Assembly: GCA_036850595.1 (NCBI GenBank)
Contig: CM072148.1
Span: forward strand, 7,181,118-7,245,117
Direction: 5' to 3'
Length of the DNA: 64,000 nucleotides
From: Rhyacichthys aspro
Taxonomy: Eukaryota > Chordata > Actinopteri > Gobiiformes > Rhyacichthyidae
The translations under genes were made by a program, and so were the position numbers. Each line of letters starts with the position of its first letter. Within the stretch, counting starts at the first letter, position 1. The notes under the pieces are model-generated. The model was not told the origin of the DNA. It saw only the letters and a list, made by a program, of their open reading frames with translations, and did no database searches. Positions 37,090-50,649 of the stretch are shown piece by piece.

Positions 37090-37111
37090 GCTGGAACGCA
37101 TCCGAACAACC

Positions 37112-37126
37112 CTGAGCTTGGCTCAG
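37112..37126. repeat. second copy of 15-bp CTGAGCTTGGCTCAG
   Basis: The word is identical to 37045-37059, which straddles the loop and right arm of the large hairpin. Each copy is a small inverted repeat (CTGAGC-TTG-GCTCAG). The pair suggests a local duplication or a repeated binding site. Confidence 0.7.
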
Positions 37127-39558
37127 CTCCAAGCAGGGCTGGGAAATGGTTTTCAGCAGAGAGCCATCCCTCTCTGCACCCGGTCATTTTAACCAATTAT
37201 GGAAACCGTCTCTGGATGGGGAGAATCAATATCCCACAAAGCCTCAGCCTCCGACCACCAAGAGATGGTGAGAGTGATGGCGGGGCTGCTGATGGCGTTT
37301 CTCTAAACAGCTCCCAGTTCAGAGAGGGGAGGGGCCAGCTCTCTGATCTGTCAATTGATTGAGCATATACAGTTCTCAGATGAAATCATCACATATTATT
37401 CTGGACTCATTCAGAGTCTTCCTATGCCATGGTGCATACAAAAGAGACAGAGCATCATCTAAAGCAGGTAAACAGTGACTGTTGGAGGAAACTTCCTCAT
37501 TTGAAAAGTGCTTTGTTAAAGGTTCGTTGAAGCTAATGTGGTGAAGGCTGCTTTTGTTCTAAGGTTAAACTGTTATGTTAGGTTCCAGATATGGCTTTGG
37601 TAATCAGTAGAGTTAAACTTGCTCAGTAAGTTATCATGTGGCTGTATGGCTGTCACTGATTACAGCACCCTGGGGCCTAATGATTTCTTCATTAATTACA
37701 TAGAGAAAAAATAGTGGCTAATTAGAAAATATTACCTAATTCACTTAAAGAAAGGCTTCAAGCAGTCAATTAATATTGGCTTGAAGTACAGATCCATGTT
37801 TATTAATACACCTTAATTCTTAGTTGTGCTTTAAATTGACTTTGGGGCATGTGAGATGCAAAATATAGATATTTTTGGGCATTATAAACTTTGTAAATAT
37901 AAAATTATATATAAACTTTGTAAATTCCTGTTGTGTAGAAGAACCTGTTTGCTAATTTTATAATTTTTTCCCCAAAACTGAGAGTATGTTGGGTTGAGTA
38001 GACAAATAAGTGCAATTTTTAATTTCTTGATGATATTTTAGTCAGTTCAACGTGTATTGTGTTGTGTAAACCATAGAATACATGATTTCTGTGAGGAATT
38101 TAAGTCATCTCATTGCAGCAAAACAACTTAAACAAGTTACAGAAGGAATGCTTTACAAATTGAAAACTGAGTAAAATATGTTTGTGATCAGTAGTAGGTT
38201 AAACTTTATTCAAAAAAGCAACCAGTTTTTTAAATTATTACTATTATTATTGTCATCATAATGAAAACAAACCCAAATCTGCAGATCTGTGACACATGAA
38301 AAATCATGAAAAACAGTGAAATGTGGAATGATCAGGGATTGGATAGTGGTTTCAGGTTGGATATGTGGCAATCGGAAGCTCATTTATTGTTGACGCTGTA
38401 TATTGTGCACTTGCAGGTGTCCTAAACAGGTGTCCAGGAAGCCTGTGTTTATAATGCATAGGTAGACTCACTTTAAGAAAACATCCATTTGCTAAGATGG
38501 TTAGAATTACTAAGGGTGTGAAAACCCCCAAACAAATCCACACATGCTTTTAAAGGCGCCTTCACTGGCTTCAGTAATTCATATTATGGACTTCTCCTCC
38601 TGAAGTAATTGTTATTTTTGACTCTGTATGTGTAATTACAGGTGCACCTTCTGCTGCGGAAATGGCTTTGAGTTTACTGCAATCTTAGAGGTGTGAAGAT
38701 GCACACTTTTAGACAAACTTTTATACATGCGTTAGAAGAGCTTTTCTCACCTTGCCCGTTGTGCTAATGGGTGCTTGTATCTACAAGAGATTTTAAGGCA
38801 ATGAAATGAGTTTAGGAAGAGAAATTATAGGCCATATGTGTACATTCACAGTAAACTGTTAGACATATGCACACTGTCTGTTTCTCAGTCACACTGGGAG
38901 CACAAATCACACTCACAAACAAACAAATGCACACCGTACATCGCCTGGTGTACGTTTTGTCTTGGAAGAGACGATAAGATACTGGCAGCCAGTTAGGTTT
39001 GGCTGTCAGTGTATTCCACATGGGAATCACCCTGAACTAATTATATCTTAAGCAGCGGTGGAAAATGCAAATCAGAATTTTACTCACACCCCTGAAATCG
39101 GAGAGCCAATTTAATCTAATACCCCCTTTAATTTAGCGCGCTAATGCAAGGCCCTAGAGAATTGCCCTGTGTCACTGCTGTGCTGTTCTGCAGCAGATTC
39201 TGTTCTCTGTCTCTGCTGCTCTCAGGCTCCACGATGGATTAGTCTGCCGCCGGAATCTCATCTAACCTAACATTTCCACAGCACTTACCTTTACGTAGCC
39301 AGAGCTCCTATGGCTCAAAGGTCTTTCATTAACCTTCAAATGCAATAATACTTGTTACGCACTTTGCCCAGATGGATCTTTTCTGCACTCATCTCACCTG
39401 TTTACCACTTTAAATCTGTGTTTCTGAGCAGTGCACTATATTTATAATTAGTCCAACACAATGTCTGGCAAGCAGCTTTTTACATTACTAGCCTTTAGCT
39501 TAATATGTGGCCGAAATCATAGCCATGACAAACTATTCAGGAATGTTTGTCTATTTAG
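37127..39558. other. intronic sequence, candidate regulatory blocks
   Basis: The 37130-37345 part is GC-richer, unlike the AT-rich 37400-38900 part in which I see nothing. At about 39040-39290 the sequence is again dense, with an exact octamer ATGCAAAT at 39065-39072, TAATTTAGCGCGCTAATGCAA and GCCGCCGG. This looks like an enhancer-type block. No exon is recognised. Confidence 0.4.
39065..39072 (+). promoter_or_regulatory. octamer site ATGCAAAT (POU-factor type)
   Basis: An exact match to the POU/Oct octamer within a dense intronic block (39040-39290) that also contains TAAT cores. A single 8-mer is weak evidence; its value lies in the setting. Confidence 0.3.
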
Positions 39559-40136
39559 TCTTGTTTTCACTGTGGGGTGTGGGGTATGGTTCGGTTCGGG
39601 TCAGTACGGGGCGGTTTGGTACGAGTAACCCCTGAAGAGGCACACATTTCCACTCCACTGGGTCCTGAAGAGCGCTGTCTGCTACATAAGCAACGACGTC
39701 ATCAAACTGCCATATAATAATACCGTGTTTAAATTCATGTAGCAAGAACCGTACGAAATAGCTTTTGCTAATAAATGCTACATTTGTTGTCCGGTAAAAG
39801 AACATGTATTATGTTTTCTGTTTGTATATTACTTTTATCATAAGAACAAGGTGTGATTTATTTAAAAAAAACATTTATGTTTAATGATTTTTTCACAGCT
39901 AGTTTTTGTTTGAGTGAGAGTTATCTATCGTCCCATCAGCTGAGTGCAGTATTAACTCCACCCTTCCAAAAGCATACCACAAAGCCAGACCCAATTGGGA
40001 CCCCTAGCCGAGGCATCCCCAAAGTGATACGGTACAGTATGCCCTTTTTGGGACACTTCGTACCACTTTTGGTAATGAAAACACAGCAGAACAGACCCGA
40101 CCTGCACCGTACCGTCCCAGTGAAAACGAGGCTTTG
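39559..40136. mobile_element. MITE-like element, repeat family A, most complete copy
   Basis: Terminal inverted repeats are TCTTGTTTTCACTG on the left and CCTCGTTTTCACTG read on the minus strand at the right. After them GGTTCGGGTC and GCAGGTCGGGTC correspond. Internal blocks shared with the copies at 23693 and 52187 include GGTACGAGTAACCCCTGAAG, CTAATAAATGCTACATTTG and the CCCATCAGCTGAGTGCAG block followed by TATTAACTCCACCC. It is about 580 bp and non-coding. The superfamily is not certain, and I could not define a clean target duplication. Confidence 0.75.
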
Positions 40137-43100
40137 GACACGTTGAAAACCTGACTGATCTGATTTGTGGTCGTGGGCGTTATTTTCATATTATTAAATC
40201 TTTACTGTTTTTTTCTATTATCAAATCCTTGTAATCACAAGATTTCACAGGTTGGATATTAGCAGGAAATGTGACCTAAACTACACTTGTTAAACTGTAA
40301 AGGCAAGACTAAAGCTTTGAAAAAACATGTTGAGAGCTTTATTTAATTAATAGTGTTGTGCTGAGTTGAAACAGGCAAAAAGGGCAAAACAAAATCCAAT
40401 TGAACCCATTCATCCTTTCAATTAATAAATGTCAAAGGCCAGCATCAAGTCAGGTGCAGAAAACAGCCTCCTCTGGCTCCTTGTGCTCTTTGTGTGTGGT
40501 TGATATGACTGCATCAAATGGGTGGGATGAAAAGGTGCCAGGGCTGCCTGGAAACCTTTGCTATTGTGATGAAAGACAAGGCCCAAAATGGTAGGAAGCA
40601 GGACCTTGAGTAAAATAGCTCAGATTCAGCCCCTTAATGAGAGCGCAGAAGCCAAATAAGCAATGACGGCGGGCGCTAATTTGTTTTAGGTGTGCTCAGA
40701 ATAGATAAGGACAAATCTGTGGCCTTCATCCCCTCCCCCAACCTTTGCCTCCCTGGAGATAACACCAAGTGCTCCCAGCCAATCTCTGTGGGCAAAGGAG
40801 AGGGAGAACTAAATAAAAAGGGAAGGCAAGGAAAAGCCTGAGGGACAGGCGCTCTTTAGATCTGCAGATCTCTAACTTACTGGATTTATTCAAGCTTTAA
40901 AACTGCAGATTAATTTGGTCGCAGAGGTCTGAGGGGGTGTGAAAGAGAGAGAAATGAGGCTGTACACCAGCGCGCATCTCAACCTAAAGGGCAACCTTAA
41001 GCTCCTGTCAAGACAATGGGATTTTGCCATGTGAACCTCGACGCAGACCGCTTAATTATACACATCTTCCTGCAAGCTAGCCCGGGCTACTTAAGACCAT
41101 TGGCCACCTTATTCATTGTCGTGCCCTTTTTCCCCTAGACTGCTCATGCCGTGCTGTGGATTTTCTGTCAGCTTCCATTTGCACAAAGTAGCTGTCCTCC
41201 TCGGGCCTTTGCTGTGCTGAGAGAGGCACAACTGCACGGCACTCTTAAAGAATTCATTGCTTTTGCCACTGCCACCAATTAAGGGCAGCTCGTAATGGGA
41301 GGCGTCTGGACGGTGCCCTTACATTATGTGGTCTGTCACCCCCTCTGCCCCTATTTGATTTAACATCCCCGGTTCAGCGGTGAAAGAGAGCTCATTGTCA
41401 TTGTCTTTATTCTGGTGCGAGTGCCGAGGAACAGGGAGGCTGCGGCGATGGGGGTAGGAGCGGCCCGTGCAGACTGGACAGCGTGAAAGAGCAGGTGTGG
41501 GAGGACGTTAATGTGCGGCACTTTAAATTTTAAACAGATGAGAATCAATTATTGATGCTGACTCTGGCTGCGAAGTTAAAAGGTATCTCGTCATTACCCA
41601 GAGCTTGTATGAAAAAAGTGTGAGAGAAAAGTCTTCAGTGAATCCAGCGGGGGATTGCAATGAACGGCCAGCATCATAACAAGGAGCTTTTGATGCCTGG
41701 GCTTTTATGGAACAGTAACAGCATTACAATGTGAATGGCAACAGAATGACATAGTTTGAACATAGGTTTTCCCCCAAAAGAAATTCAACATCTTCAAAGT
41801 GTAAACATGTTAAAAAAAAATACTTTGTACAGTGACTAACAGCATCATTATTACATGGTCATTTACAGAAAAGCAAAGCACACAGATTGCATCTGTATTC
41901 TGTTTTTAGTGCAGATTTTAGACTCGCAGATCTCTTTTTTCTCTGCAGACACACATTAAACATGAATATGTGCAGTAGTGTAACCTTGTGATCAGCAGTT
42001 GACAGTAAAAGTAAGGGCCCAGTCATCAAGAGAAATAAAGTAAAAAAGGAGGATTAGAAATGAGACCAGAAAGATTCCATTGTAATTTTATGAAATCCCA
42101 AATATTATGTGTATTTGTTGATTGTTGCTCTGTAAAAAAATGTGATGTGGTTGTTGGCCAGTTGTCCACTTTTTAAAGCATGTGCGTGATTATAATGAAG
42201 ACAGACTTCTTTGCAGTGACTGTGGTCATTATGTGGTCCAGACCCTCTACATTTTGTTATGCTTTTTGAAGTTTAGTGGTACTGTACTGTTTGCATCACA
42301 GCTGCACGTGTCAATAGATTCTGCACAATCTTTTTTTTCCACCCAAAGGTTATATTGGTGGCAGTCTTGTACAACCTTCTTTTGGGCATCATGTGCAACT
42401 GACTTTGAGAAGAATAAGAAAAGAGCATAAGAAATACAAGTGTTTTTGATGTGTATACTGGCAATGCTTATATTACGTGACTGGTGCTGTAAGTGGAAGC
42501 CTCATACTTCCCACAGTTTACACTTTTAGATCATAGCATGTTGTAGATATGGAAGAATACATGTAGAATTAGTGCATTAACCATGGCTCGTGCTGCATGA
42601 ACAAATATCAGGAGAAAGTTGGTCTGTTTGTACAAATATGGTCTGTTGAAGGAAGTCACCGATTGAACTACTTTTTACTCAACTGTGGTTTGCTGCAAGA
42701 ACTGCTCGACAAAACCAGTCTTTTAGTGAGGGCCTCGGTTGGCGGACTTGTTGGTTCAAGTCTGGTGACCTTGTGTTGACCCACTGTCCAGCCTGCATTG
42801 GATTTCTTTGCTGTGTAAAGCTTTGCTGGATGTTCAGTATTCTGAGTGTGGCCTGTCAGATTTGTCTCTTTCTCTCGCTCTGGCATTGATCTCTTTGACT
42901 GAGCACAAAATTACGGTTCTGTTATTGATTTTCAACACTTTTCTTGAAGTGAAAGCTCTAAACTCTTCCTCCTTGGTTTTCCGTCTTGCTCTTTCTTTCT
43001 TCCATGTCTTTGGTCTGAGAGATGTCTAATGCCAGGGGTTCACAGACTGGAGTTTGCAAATGAAAGTGGTCAGAGTTGATTTTACAATGTACGTCAGATC

Positions 43101-46100
43101 AATGAGATCTTTGGCTGCAACTTTTTTCTGTCCGTAGTAAACATTGCAGCTTTGTGATCTGTTTTTCAAATGTCCATGTGTTGCCCTATTGCTACAGCGA
43201 AATGACTACTTTTTATGCTGTTTCTCCACAGTTCGAATGTTCAGTCTCTCTAAATCTGCAATTAAATAAGAGTTTTGGATTTCATATGGCGCGTGTCAAG
43301 GATACAAATTATTTTTATTGTTATTTCCTCACGCAAGACAGGAGAAACAAAATTTATAACTCAGATCCAGATCATTTTGCTGGTTTGATGATTGCCATTG
43401 AAGGGAGATATATTTACAGACCAAGTAAAGTGTGGATGCTATACAAACTTCAGTCTTAAACACAATTAGATCTATCTCTGAAATGTTGCAGTGCATTTCA
43501 TCCAGAAAAGAAAACATAGCCGTACATTGTTTAGATTCCTTCAATGTGCCAAACCCTTGAATATATTCCATAAGGCAGTTGTTTGAAGTACAGTAAAAGC
43601 TTCTCACTTTAGGCTAAAAGGCACTAAATGACAGTTGGCTTTGTGCGATCCGTCCGAGAAAAGTGACGTGAAAGTGAATTGCTGAGTGACAACCGGAGCT
43701 GGCATAGAAATCGGTCAGCGTGGTTTAAGCGTCTCAGTTTCTGCAAGTCAAATCCTCGCACGCCACCACCTCCTCCATTGTGGCTCCGCTCTCACATTAT
43801 GAATTTTTCATGGCGTGCATCTGACACCATGCCCAGAAAGATATTTCAAGGTTTTTTTTTTCTGATAGAAAGCCTGGGGTTAGAGAGTGTCACAGAGGCG
43901 TGAAGTCAGTCTGTGGCCCCCAGGCAAAGGATAGGATTTATGATGCGCCGCTTGATGACATCAGGTGGTGCGCCTTAGTTGTCCGCTGCTGAAAAACCAT
44001 TGAGCAATTTGCAGTTTTTTGTTACTCCTGGAAAGACCCGTTTCTATTTTGCTGAGTATTAAGACATGATTTCAATATGCAACCAGTGCAAGCTGTATTT
44101 TGACAAAGTGTGACCAGTTTGCCGTCTCGATCAGTGTGAAACCTCAATGACTAAGCAGGGGGGAGTCTGCCGGATTAGCTGTCTTAAACACTGCCTTTAG
44201 CATATTACATAGCCCACTGGCTCTCGCCTCACCGTAACACTCTTGTTTTTCATCTTCGTCAAGATTTAGTTCGCCGTTTAGCTAAAGCTTACTTGTAATA
44301 CCTCATTTTAGGTTGCTTCAGGTGAAATCCGGTCTAACTAGATGACCTTAATCCTTGTTTGACTTTCTGATCAGGTTTAGTGTTTTCCCTACACATTTAA
44401 ACAGCTAATGATGAAATATATTCCTGTCTTCAAGGAAGTAAACACCTATCAGCTTATCAGTTTATTGATACAGCATTTCTTGTATCTCAGTCTAAAACAA
44501 TTACACATATACCTCTTATTATTGTGAATGTCTGTTTTTCCCTTTTTCATAATTGTGTTAATCTAGTTCAAATCTAGTTTTACAATCAAAAGTAATTCTG
44601 TTCATTAAAATGTATATGCAGTACACTGTTGTTATAAACACTCATGACTTATTATCTGGTGATGTGCGTGAATGTAAAATATTCAGAGATTTCAGTTGGT
44701 TAGGTTGTGGTTAATGCACAGATAGGTACAGTATGTGTGTCAAGTGAGTGTTGCCCTGCTGCATATTCAAAAATAATGAGTGTTGAAAGGTCTAGGCAGC
44801 GCTCCAGAGCTGTGAACCCCATTAAAGACTTGTCCATAGGACAATGTTTTTGCGTCTTTTGCGAGTAATAACATAAAAGATACAAAGCAACACTAAACAG
44901 ATTCAAATCCAATTTACTCATTTAATTTTTGTTTCTCAGTGAATCTGATGTATGGACTTTTTTACCTGAGTGGAATGAAAGACTCAACTGGGCTGTGTGT
45001 ATTCCCTAATCCAAACCTAAATATGATGTTGGTTTATAGTAAACATGCAGAGCTCTGTCTATAGACCTTTTGCGTTTCAGGGCTCCCACACAGATGCAGA
45101 GAAATCTGCTCAAAACAAGAAGGCCTGCTCCTACTTTGCATTTCAATTTAACATTTCAGAGAACTGGCAGCGCATTGCCTCGCTTAGACCTCGCTTCGTT
45201 ACACCCACATGGCTTCTCCGCGTGTTCACTGACGCCTCGCGCTGTTCAAAGGCCTGCACCTTGGCTGAGAAATTGGGGATTTCCATAGCGGATCCCTCAG
45301 GTGTCTACACCCTCAAACGCTTGTCCTGCAGATCCTCCCCTTCCCCCACGCTCCCAGCCTACAGCGCCTGCCCTTCTCTTCATTCTGATTTCCCGTCTCT
45401 GTTGACCTCGCCTTTGCGTTTCTTTGTTTTGTTTCCGTCAAAATTTCAGCAGCACCTGAACGCTTCGCTGCCGTATCGGTTTGCTCCCACAGGAAAGAGA
45501 GCTTTGCAGCAAGCCTGTGTAAAATTGCTCAGCTAGGACAAGGGTAAGGTAATTGAAATGGAGGCACCATCGTACTTAGAAGCAGTTAGGTGATCGTGAC
45601 CCATGGCTGCAGCTCAGATCCTTCCTCCGAGGGTCGGCTCAGGCTCCGTCTGTCTCTGTGTGGGTAGGGATTTTCCATGCATGACAAATGGTAGCGTCTG
45701 AGTGCTGTTTCAGCTGCTGGAATCCTCATTTTAACCTTATAATATCTCAAACTGTAGCATTGTGGCATATTTTATTCTGTTAAGTGAACTGGACTAGACA
45801 ATCTCACTATGAAACTCACATCTTTTTCCAAAATACTACTCCAAAATTAAATGCTAGACGCTAGTGTTCAGGTGCCTTCAGGATATTTTATTAAACATAT
45901 TTCTTGGTTTATGTTTAGGCTTTCTAGCCCACAAATGTAGCATTTTTATTGTGGCTTCCAAAGTAAAAATTTTTTTTAACTTGTAAATATGAATGCAGAC
46001 ATTTTGGTTGACAAAACTGAGCTTTTTCTATCTGCTTTGACAACACAACCTATACTTCAGACGTGCTAATTGTTTTATTAATTGAGCATATACTGTACAC

Positions 46101-46589
46101 CGTATTTATATTCAATCTTCATTACTTTAATTTCATTTTAGTAAAATATCTGGGTACATGTGGACAAGCCCTCTTTCCGGCTAATAAAATAATTAGCTTA
46201 GTAACACAATATATCATTAATGTTATGAAAGATATCTAAGCAGACTCAGATAAATCCATCTTGAGACACTTGTTTTATCACTTTGTACCCAACTCCAGAA
46301 ACTCCTGTGCTCTCCAACTCACAAATATTTCTTTGACTGAAGGATGAATATAGTGAGTTGGGTTAGGTACAAGGAACCATAAATATTGATAAATAAATTC
46401 TATTGCAAATTTCAGTGTTATATTGATATGTCTCTCTTCTTATAATCATTCATTGAAAGACTACATTTAGAGCTTAGTTATAGTATAAACCTACACTTAT
46501 TTAAAATTTAATGTGATGTTTTTGATCTTCTCTAGTTTTCACTGGCCTTGTATCTCTCAGTATGTGTTGACTCTGGCCCCGCCCCCATC
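40137..46589. other. intronic sequence without recognised genes
   Basis: No exon is recognised. Candidate dense blocks lie at about 40780-41560, with ATTAATTTGG, CTTAATTATACAC and an AGATCTGCAGATCT palindrome, and at about 43900-44010, which is CpG-containing with GATGCGCCGC and GGTGCGCC. The 163-codon open frame at 45045-45536 shows no domain and is judged spurious. Confidence 0.4.
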
Positions 46590-46660
46590 GGTGATGTCAC
46601 AGCTCAGCAGGTGTTGTGCCTGTGGCTTGTGACTAAAAACATCTGCCATGACATCACTGT
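46590..46660. repeat. short inverted repeat GTGATGTCA / TGACATCAC
   Basis: Perfect 9-bp arms at 46591-46599 and 46649-46657 are separated by about 49 bp. The half sites resemble ATF/CREB-type sites. The upstream GGCCCCGCCCCC and the pair of GATGTCA words also occur in fish interspersed repeats, so this may be a transposon remnant rather than a regulatory site. Confidence 0.5.
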
Positions 46661-49600
46661 TGGGTGTATCCAGAGGTGAAACTGTTTGCTTTTCCGCTGC
46701 TTGGAGCTAAATATGACTCTGAGAACACCTTTGGCTGTTTAGCTGCTATGATTGTGTATTAAGTGTCACTGATGAGACGCTGGCGCTGTTTTACTAAACT
46801 GTTCTATTTCACTGTCCACTTAACAGCCTCCTGACTGTTTGGAAAAAAGTGTATTTCCTAAAGCCACTGAGGCTTGGCCTGTCTGATTGTAAATCCACTC
46901 TTATGGAGGGCTGCTAAAATATACGTCCTCCAGGACTACTGCACTGTAATTACATTCCCCCATTAGCATACGGAGGCTTGGAGTCACACGGCACTCAGCC
47001 TCCAGCAGCACTTTGCCATATGGTCCGTCTGCGCTTCTAGGGCCATATTTGGCAAGACTCTCGCAGAAGGTCAAATATCAGGTCAGAGGACTGTGCCAGA
47101 ATTGCATCTATGCTAATTGCTCTCTCGCTGTCTGTGCTCCTTCATCCATCTCACACGCCTCTCCTCCCTGCGCTCTTCCGCTCTTCTCCCTCTGAAGTAA
47201 GTAATCTGCTTTAGGATGTTGCTGAGATGGAGATGGATTTGGTTTTGCTTCGCTGCCCCTCAGCCTAATCTCCCCCCTGTGACCACTCCTCCGCCCCTTC
47301 CAGGCACAGCGCTTAGCACACCATCATACTTCCCCCTCCATGCTGTCCATACGCGCTGTGTCAGCAAAAAACTCCCAAATTCCTCATTACTCACAAACAT
47401 CCGCAATACACTTAGCTTGATTTGCTCCAATGGAAGCCTGGCGCAGGGCTGGACCAGTAATAAAAGATTGAGGCTGTCTCCTGGTTCTTTACCTCAACAA
47501 AGGGCAACTTGTGCTTTTTGTGGTCAAGTATTAATTATAAGATAACAATAATAAATATATGTATCGTGACAGGCTGGGTGATATTAATCATATTGTGATG
47601 AAACCTGTGATTAACACGCCTAGTATTATTTTTACTTTGACTTAAAGTGGCACTGCCTGATTTTTTTTTTTGTCCTCGTCTCAGACTCACCCCCGACGGT
47701 GGCCTAGGAACCTTTCCTGCCTTTCTTTTATTAAAAAAATAAAACCAGACCAATTTTTTTCTGGAAAATAATAAATTATACCAAACTGTAGTTTTGAGCT
47801 TACCGTAAACATTTAGCTCCAACTTCAGCATCCAACCAAAGCATCTGACAATTATCTCGCCTCTTTAAACACTGACTAATTGAATTGCCAATATTTATCC
47901 ACATTTCACTTTGCCTTTCTTTTCTGTTTATGTTTTCCTTTTTTGTGCTGTTTCACTTTGTTACAAGACATATTCAGCCCTGAATATACACTTTCTCCAT
48001 TTTATCAGTAGCAGACAAGCTGTGTTGACCAATGGGAGCGTCCCAAACTCAACCCCTGCACCAATGTGACTGATCAAAGTTTCTGTTTAGGACTGGAAAT
48101 TCTCTTTATCCAAATCCATCATTATGAAGCCAGATTCTTATTGTAACATGCTGTTATTTGTTTAAATTGTTTGGGTTTTTTTCCCAGATGCATAAAAAAA
48201 TCACTTACTTCCTGTTTAAGTGTGAGTCTGATCCTTAACACTGAAGGTGTGCAATGAACTCTCAAATAGCTCTTATACATTTTATTTCACTACATTTTTT
48301 TGCACAGTACACTAACCTGCAATAAATACTAATTTGATTCATTTCATGTAACCATTTCTGACCAGCTGATTGATATATCCCTTCCAGATCCTCCAGACCG
48401 TATATAGATGATATATAACGGGTTGGAGCTGGGGGCCGTGAGTATGTTGTGTTTGCGTTCCGGTGTTGTGCTGCAGGCCTGGGGGCAGCGGCGTGTGGAT
48501 GACTAGATGAGTAGTCTGTCCGTGATAGCGGCCTTGGAGAGCTACCTTTTTATACGCGTTGGCTGGCTAGAATATTGGCTACAAGCTTCAAGATGAGATT
48601 TCAACCCCCACCCACCAGTGCTGGTAACTGCGCAGGTGATGGATTGCTATACCTTCCAGGTTTGAGCCTGGCAACGCCCCAATATTCCTGTGGAATAAAG
48701 TGACAGGCAATATATAACACATCAGTTAAGGTTGAGTGAGCCGCTGAAACTTTCCCTCCCGTTTTCTTGAGCTCAAGCATCAACCATGAGCATGTGGCGA
48801 GCTCTCAGAGTCACATTTGTCATTTTATATTGGAGCGATCACAGGTCAACTTATGAATTCAAGTCGTGAGATTTATTTGGGGTTGGAAAGTGTGAGTGTT
48901 GTGGCACCAAAACAAACCCTTTGACCAATCTGGGTCGCACGTAAATGTCACTGACAGTGTTTGAAAAGTGCAATTATGTTTTTATTGTTTTTTAAGTCAG
49001 CATGTGGACGGCCATCAGGCAGTGTGTAAAGACAGGGGTTGGCAGTGATACTACTTTATATATATTTTGTTAGCAGCCTGTCAGAGCTGCGTCCATTGTG
49101 ATTATGAAAAGTGGCCTGGGTCGTAGCCTATAAGTTAATAAATAATGTGTGTTGTCAAGGTAATGTACGGGCTGTGCGTTGTAATGAGTATTCTGAAACA
49201 CATCGGCAACGTCAACCTGCCCAGCTCACCCTTCCTAATGCTGTCTCTGCTTTCATTTTTTTCTATCTGTGGAAAGATTCTTCAAAATTCCTAGACAGAA
49301 AAAGTGGGAGCACAGCTGAGAAAAAAAATCCACTGGTAATTATCGTGAATTAAAAGTTTTATGATGTGGTGCTTGGCTGTGAGTGAGTGAGGGAGGCCTC
49401 TGCGACAAGGCTGGCTGGGAGCACAGAGCTGAGGGTTAGTGCCAGACATGTCTCAAGAGAAACCGGGGCACATTTGCAATCACCCCGAGTTCAAAAGGGT
49501 AATTTATTCACAGTCTGCGGTTAAAGCAGGGCTGCGCAGAATGCCACTGGGATTGAGCCGGGAAAGAGACTAGTAGAGGCAGACTATTTTCATTTCTTGA

Positions 49601-50649
49601 TTTTTTTTGTCCTCTCTCACACTCCTCATCATTCTCATTCATCGCCTCGTGTTGTTTCTGCGAGCCCAGTGTGGCGTCTTTAAAACTCATGCCTGCGAGC
49701 ATATTTCACTTTTACGCTCATCCACACTGACGTCCCGGCGCTGATTGAATTTTGAGGCGCTGCGGCATCTGCCATTATCGTCCTCATCGTCTTGAGTGGT
49801 TTATCTCTGGCCCCGGCTCGGTGTGACGCCAAGGCTGCGGGGGGAGCCGGGGTTCAGGACTGTTCATGTGGTTTTATTAAACGTGAGGGGCGCTCGGCTT
49901 AAGCTGGTCGGCATTTTCAGTTTGATTCCAGATAATTGTTCCTTCTCTGCCGACTTTGTGAGTCTTATTGTGGAGATTTTGTGTGTCTTTGAATGAATTG
50001 CTTGGTTAACAGTAAGCACACATCATCACATACACACACTACCTCAAAGATTTAGCTCTTTATATTTTAAGCCAATCTAGATTATTTTAATTCCAATGAT
50101 TGAATAAATAGTAGCCTCACCGATTTATCTCTGTTCTTGTATTGATGAATGGGTTAAGATAACATTTTTTATTTGTCTCAAGGCATGATGAAATGTTAAT
50201 TAACATTTAAACATGGAAAGATTCCCTAAACTTAGATAAAGGCTTCTATTTTGTAAACATACAGTCACTCTTTTTGGTTAGATTTCGATTAACCAAAAGT
50301 TGTTTTAATGCCTAAATTAATTAAAAATTATCTATTTGTTTTCTTCATGTGTGTTTCTTTTAAATACTTAGGGATCATTTATGTGTTAACTGCAGAATAC
50401 AGCCAACACACTCCCAGTTTGGAGATACAAACAGGAGCAATGACACAGAGAATAATCCATGTTCTCCTGTAAAAGAGGCCAGTGAAAATGAATTTTAAAC
50501 TCGCCACGTAAAACATGGAGTTACTTCAATGTCCTTTTCCAATGTCCTTTTGTCTTTGTATTTATACAGTATATGTTGCAGAGTGATGGCAGAGGGGTAA
50601 TCATATGTATCGGTCAATTGGAAAATCTAAAGTATAAAGTGAATGAATG
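46661..50649. other. intronic sequence with scattered candidate regulatory blocks
   Basis: Dense blocks are seen at about 46980-47180 (with the CArG box listed separately), 48390-48620 (GC-rich, with GGCAGCGGCGTGTGG) and 49690-49950 (CpG-richer). A GGCTGGGTGATATTAATCATA word at 47573 resembles the start of a GGCTGGGCGATAT MITE, without a visible partner end. No exon is recognised. Confidence 0.4.
47043..47052. promoter_or_regulatory. CArG box CCATATTTGG (SRF-type)
   Basis: A perfect CC(A/T)6GG element in a dense, GC-mixed intronic stretch. SRF binding is possible. It is one 10-bp match and could be chance. Confidence 0.3.

Noticed and set aside
45045..45536. 163-codon open frame inside the cxxc4 intron
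   Set aside because: No domain or family resemblance, a second frame overlaps it, and there is no splice or promoter support. It is judged a chance frame.
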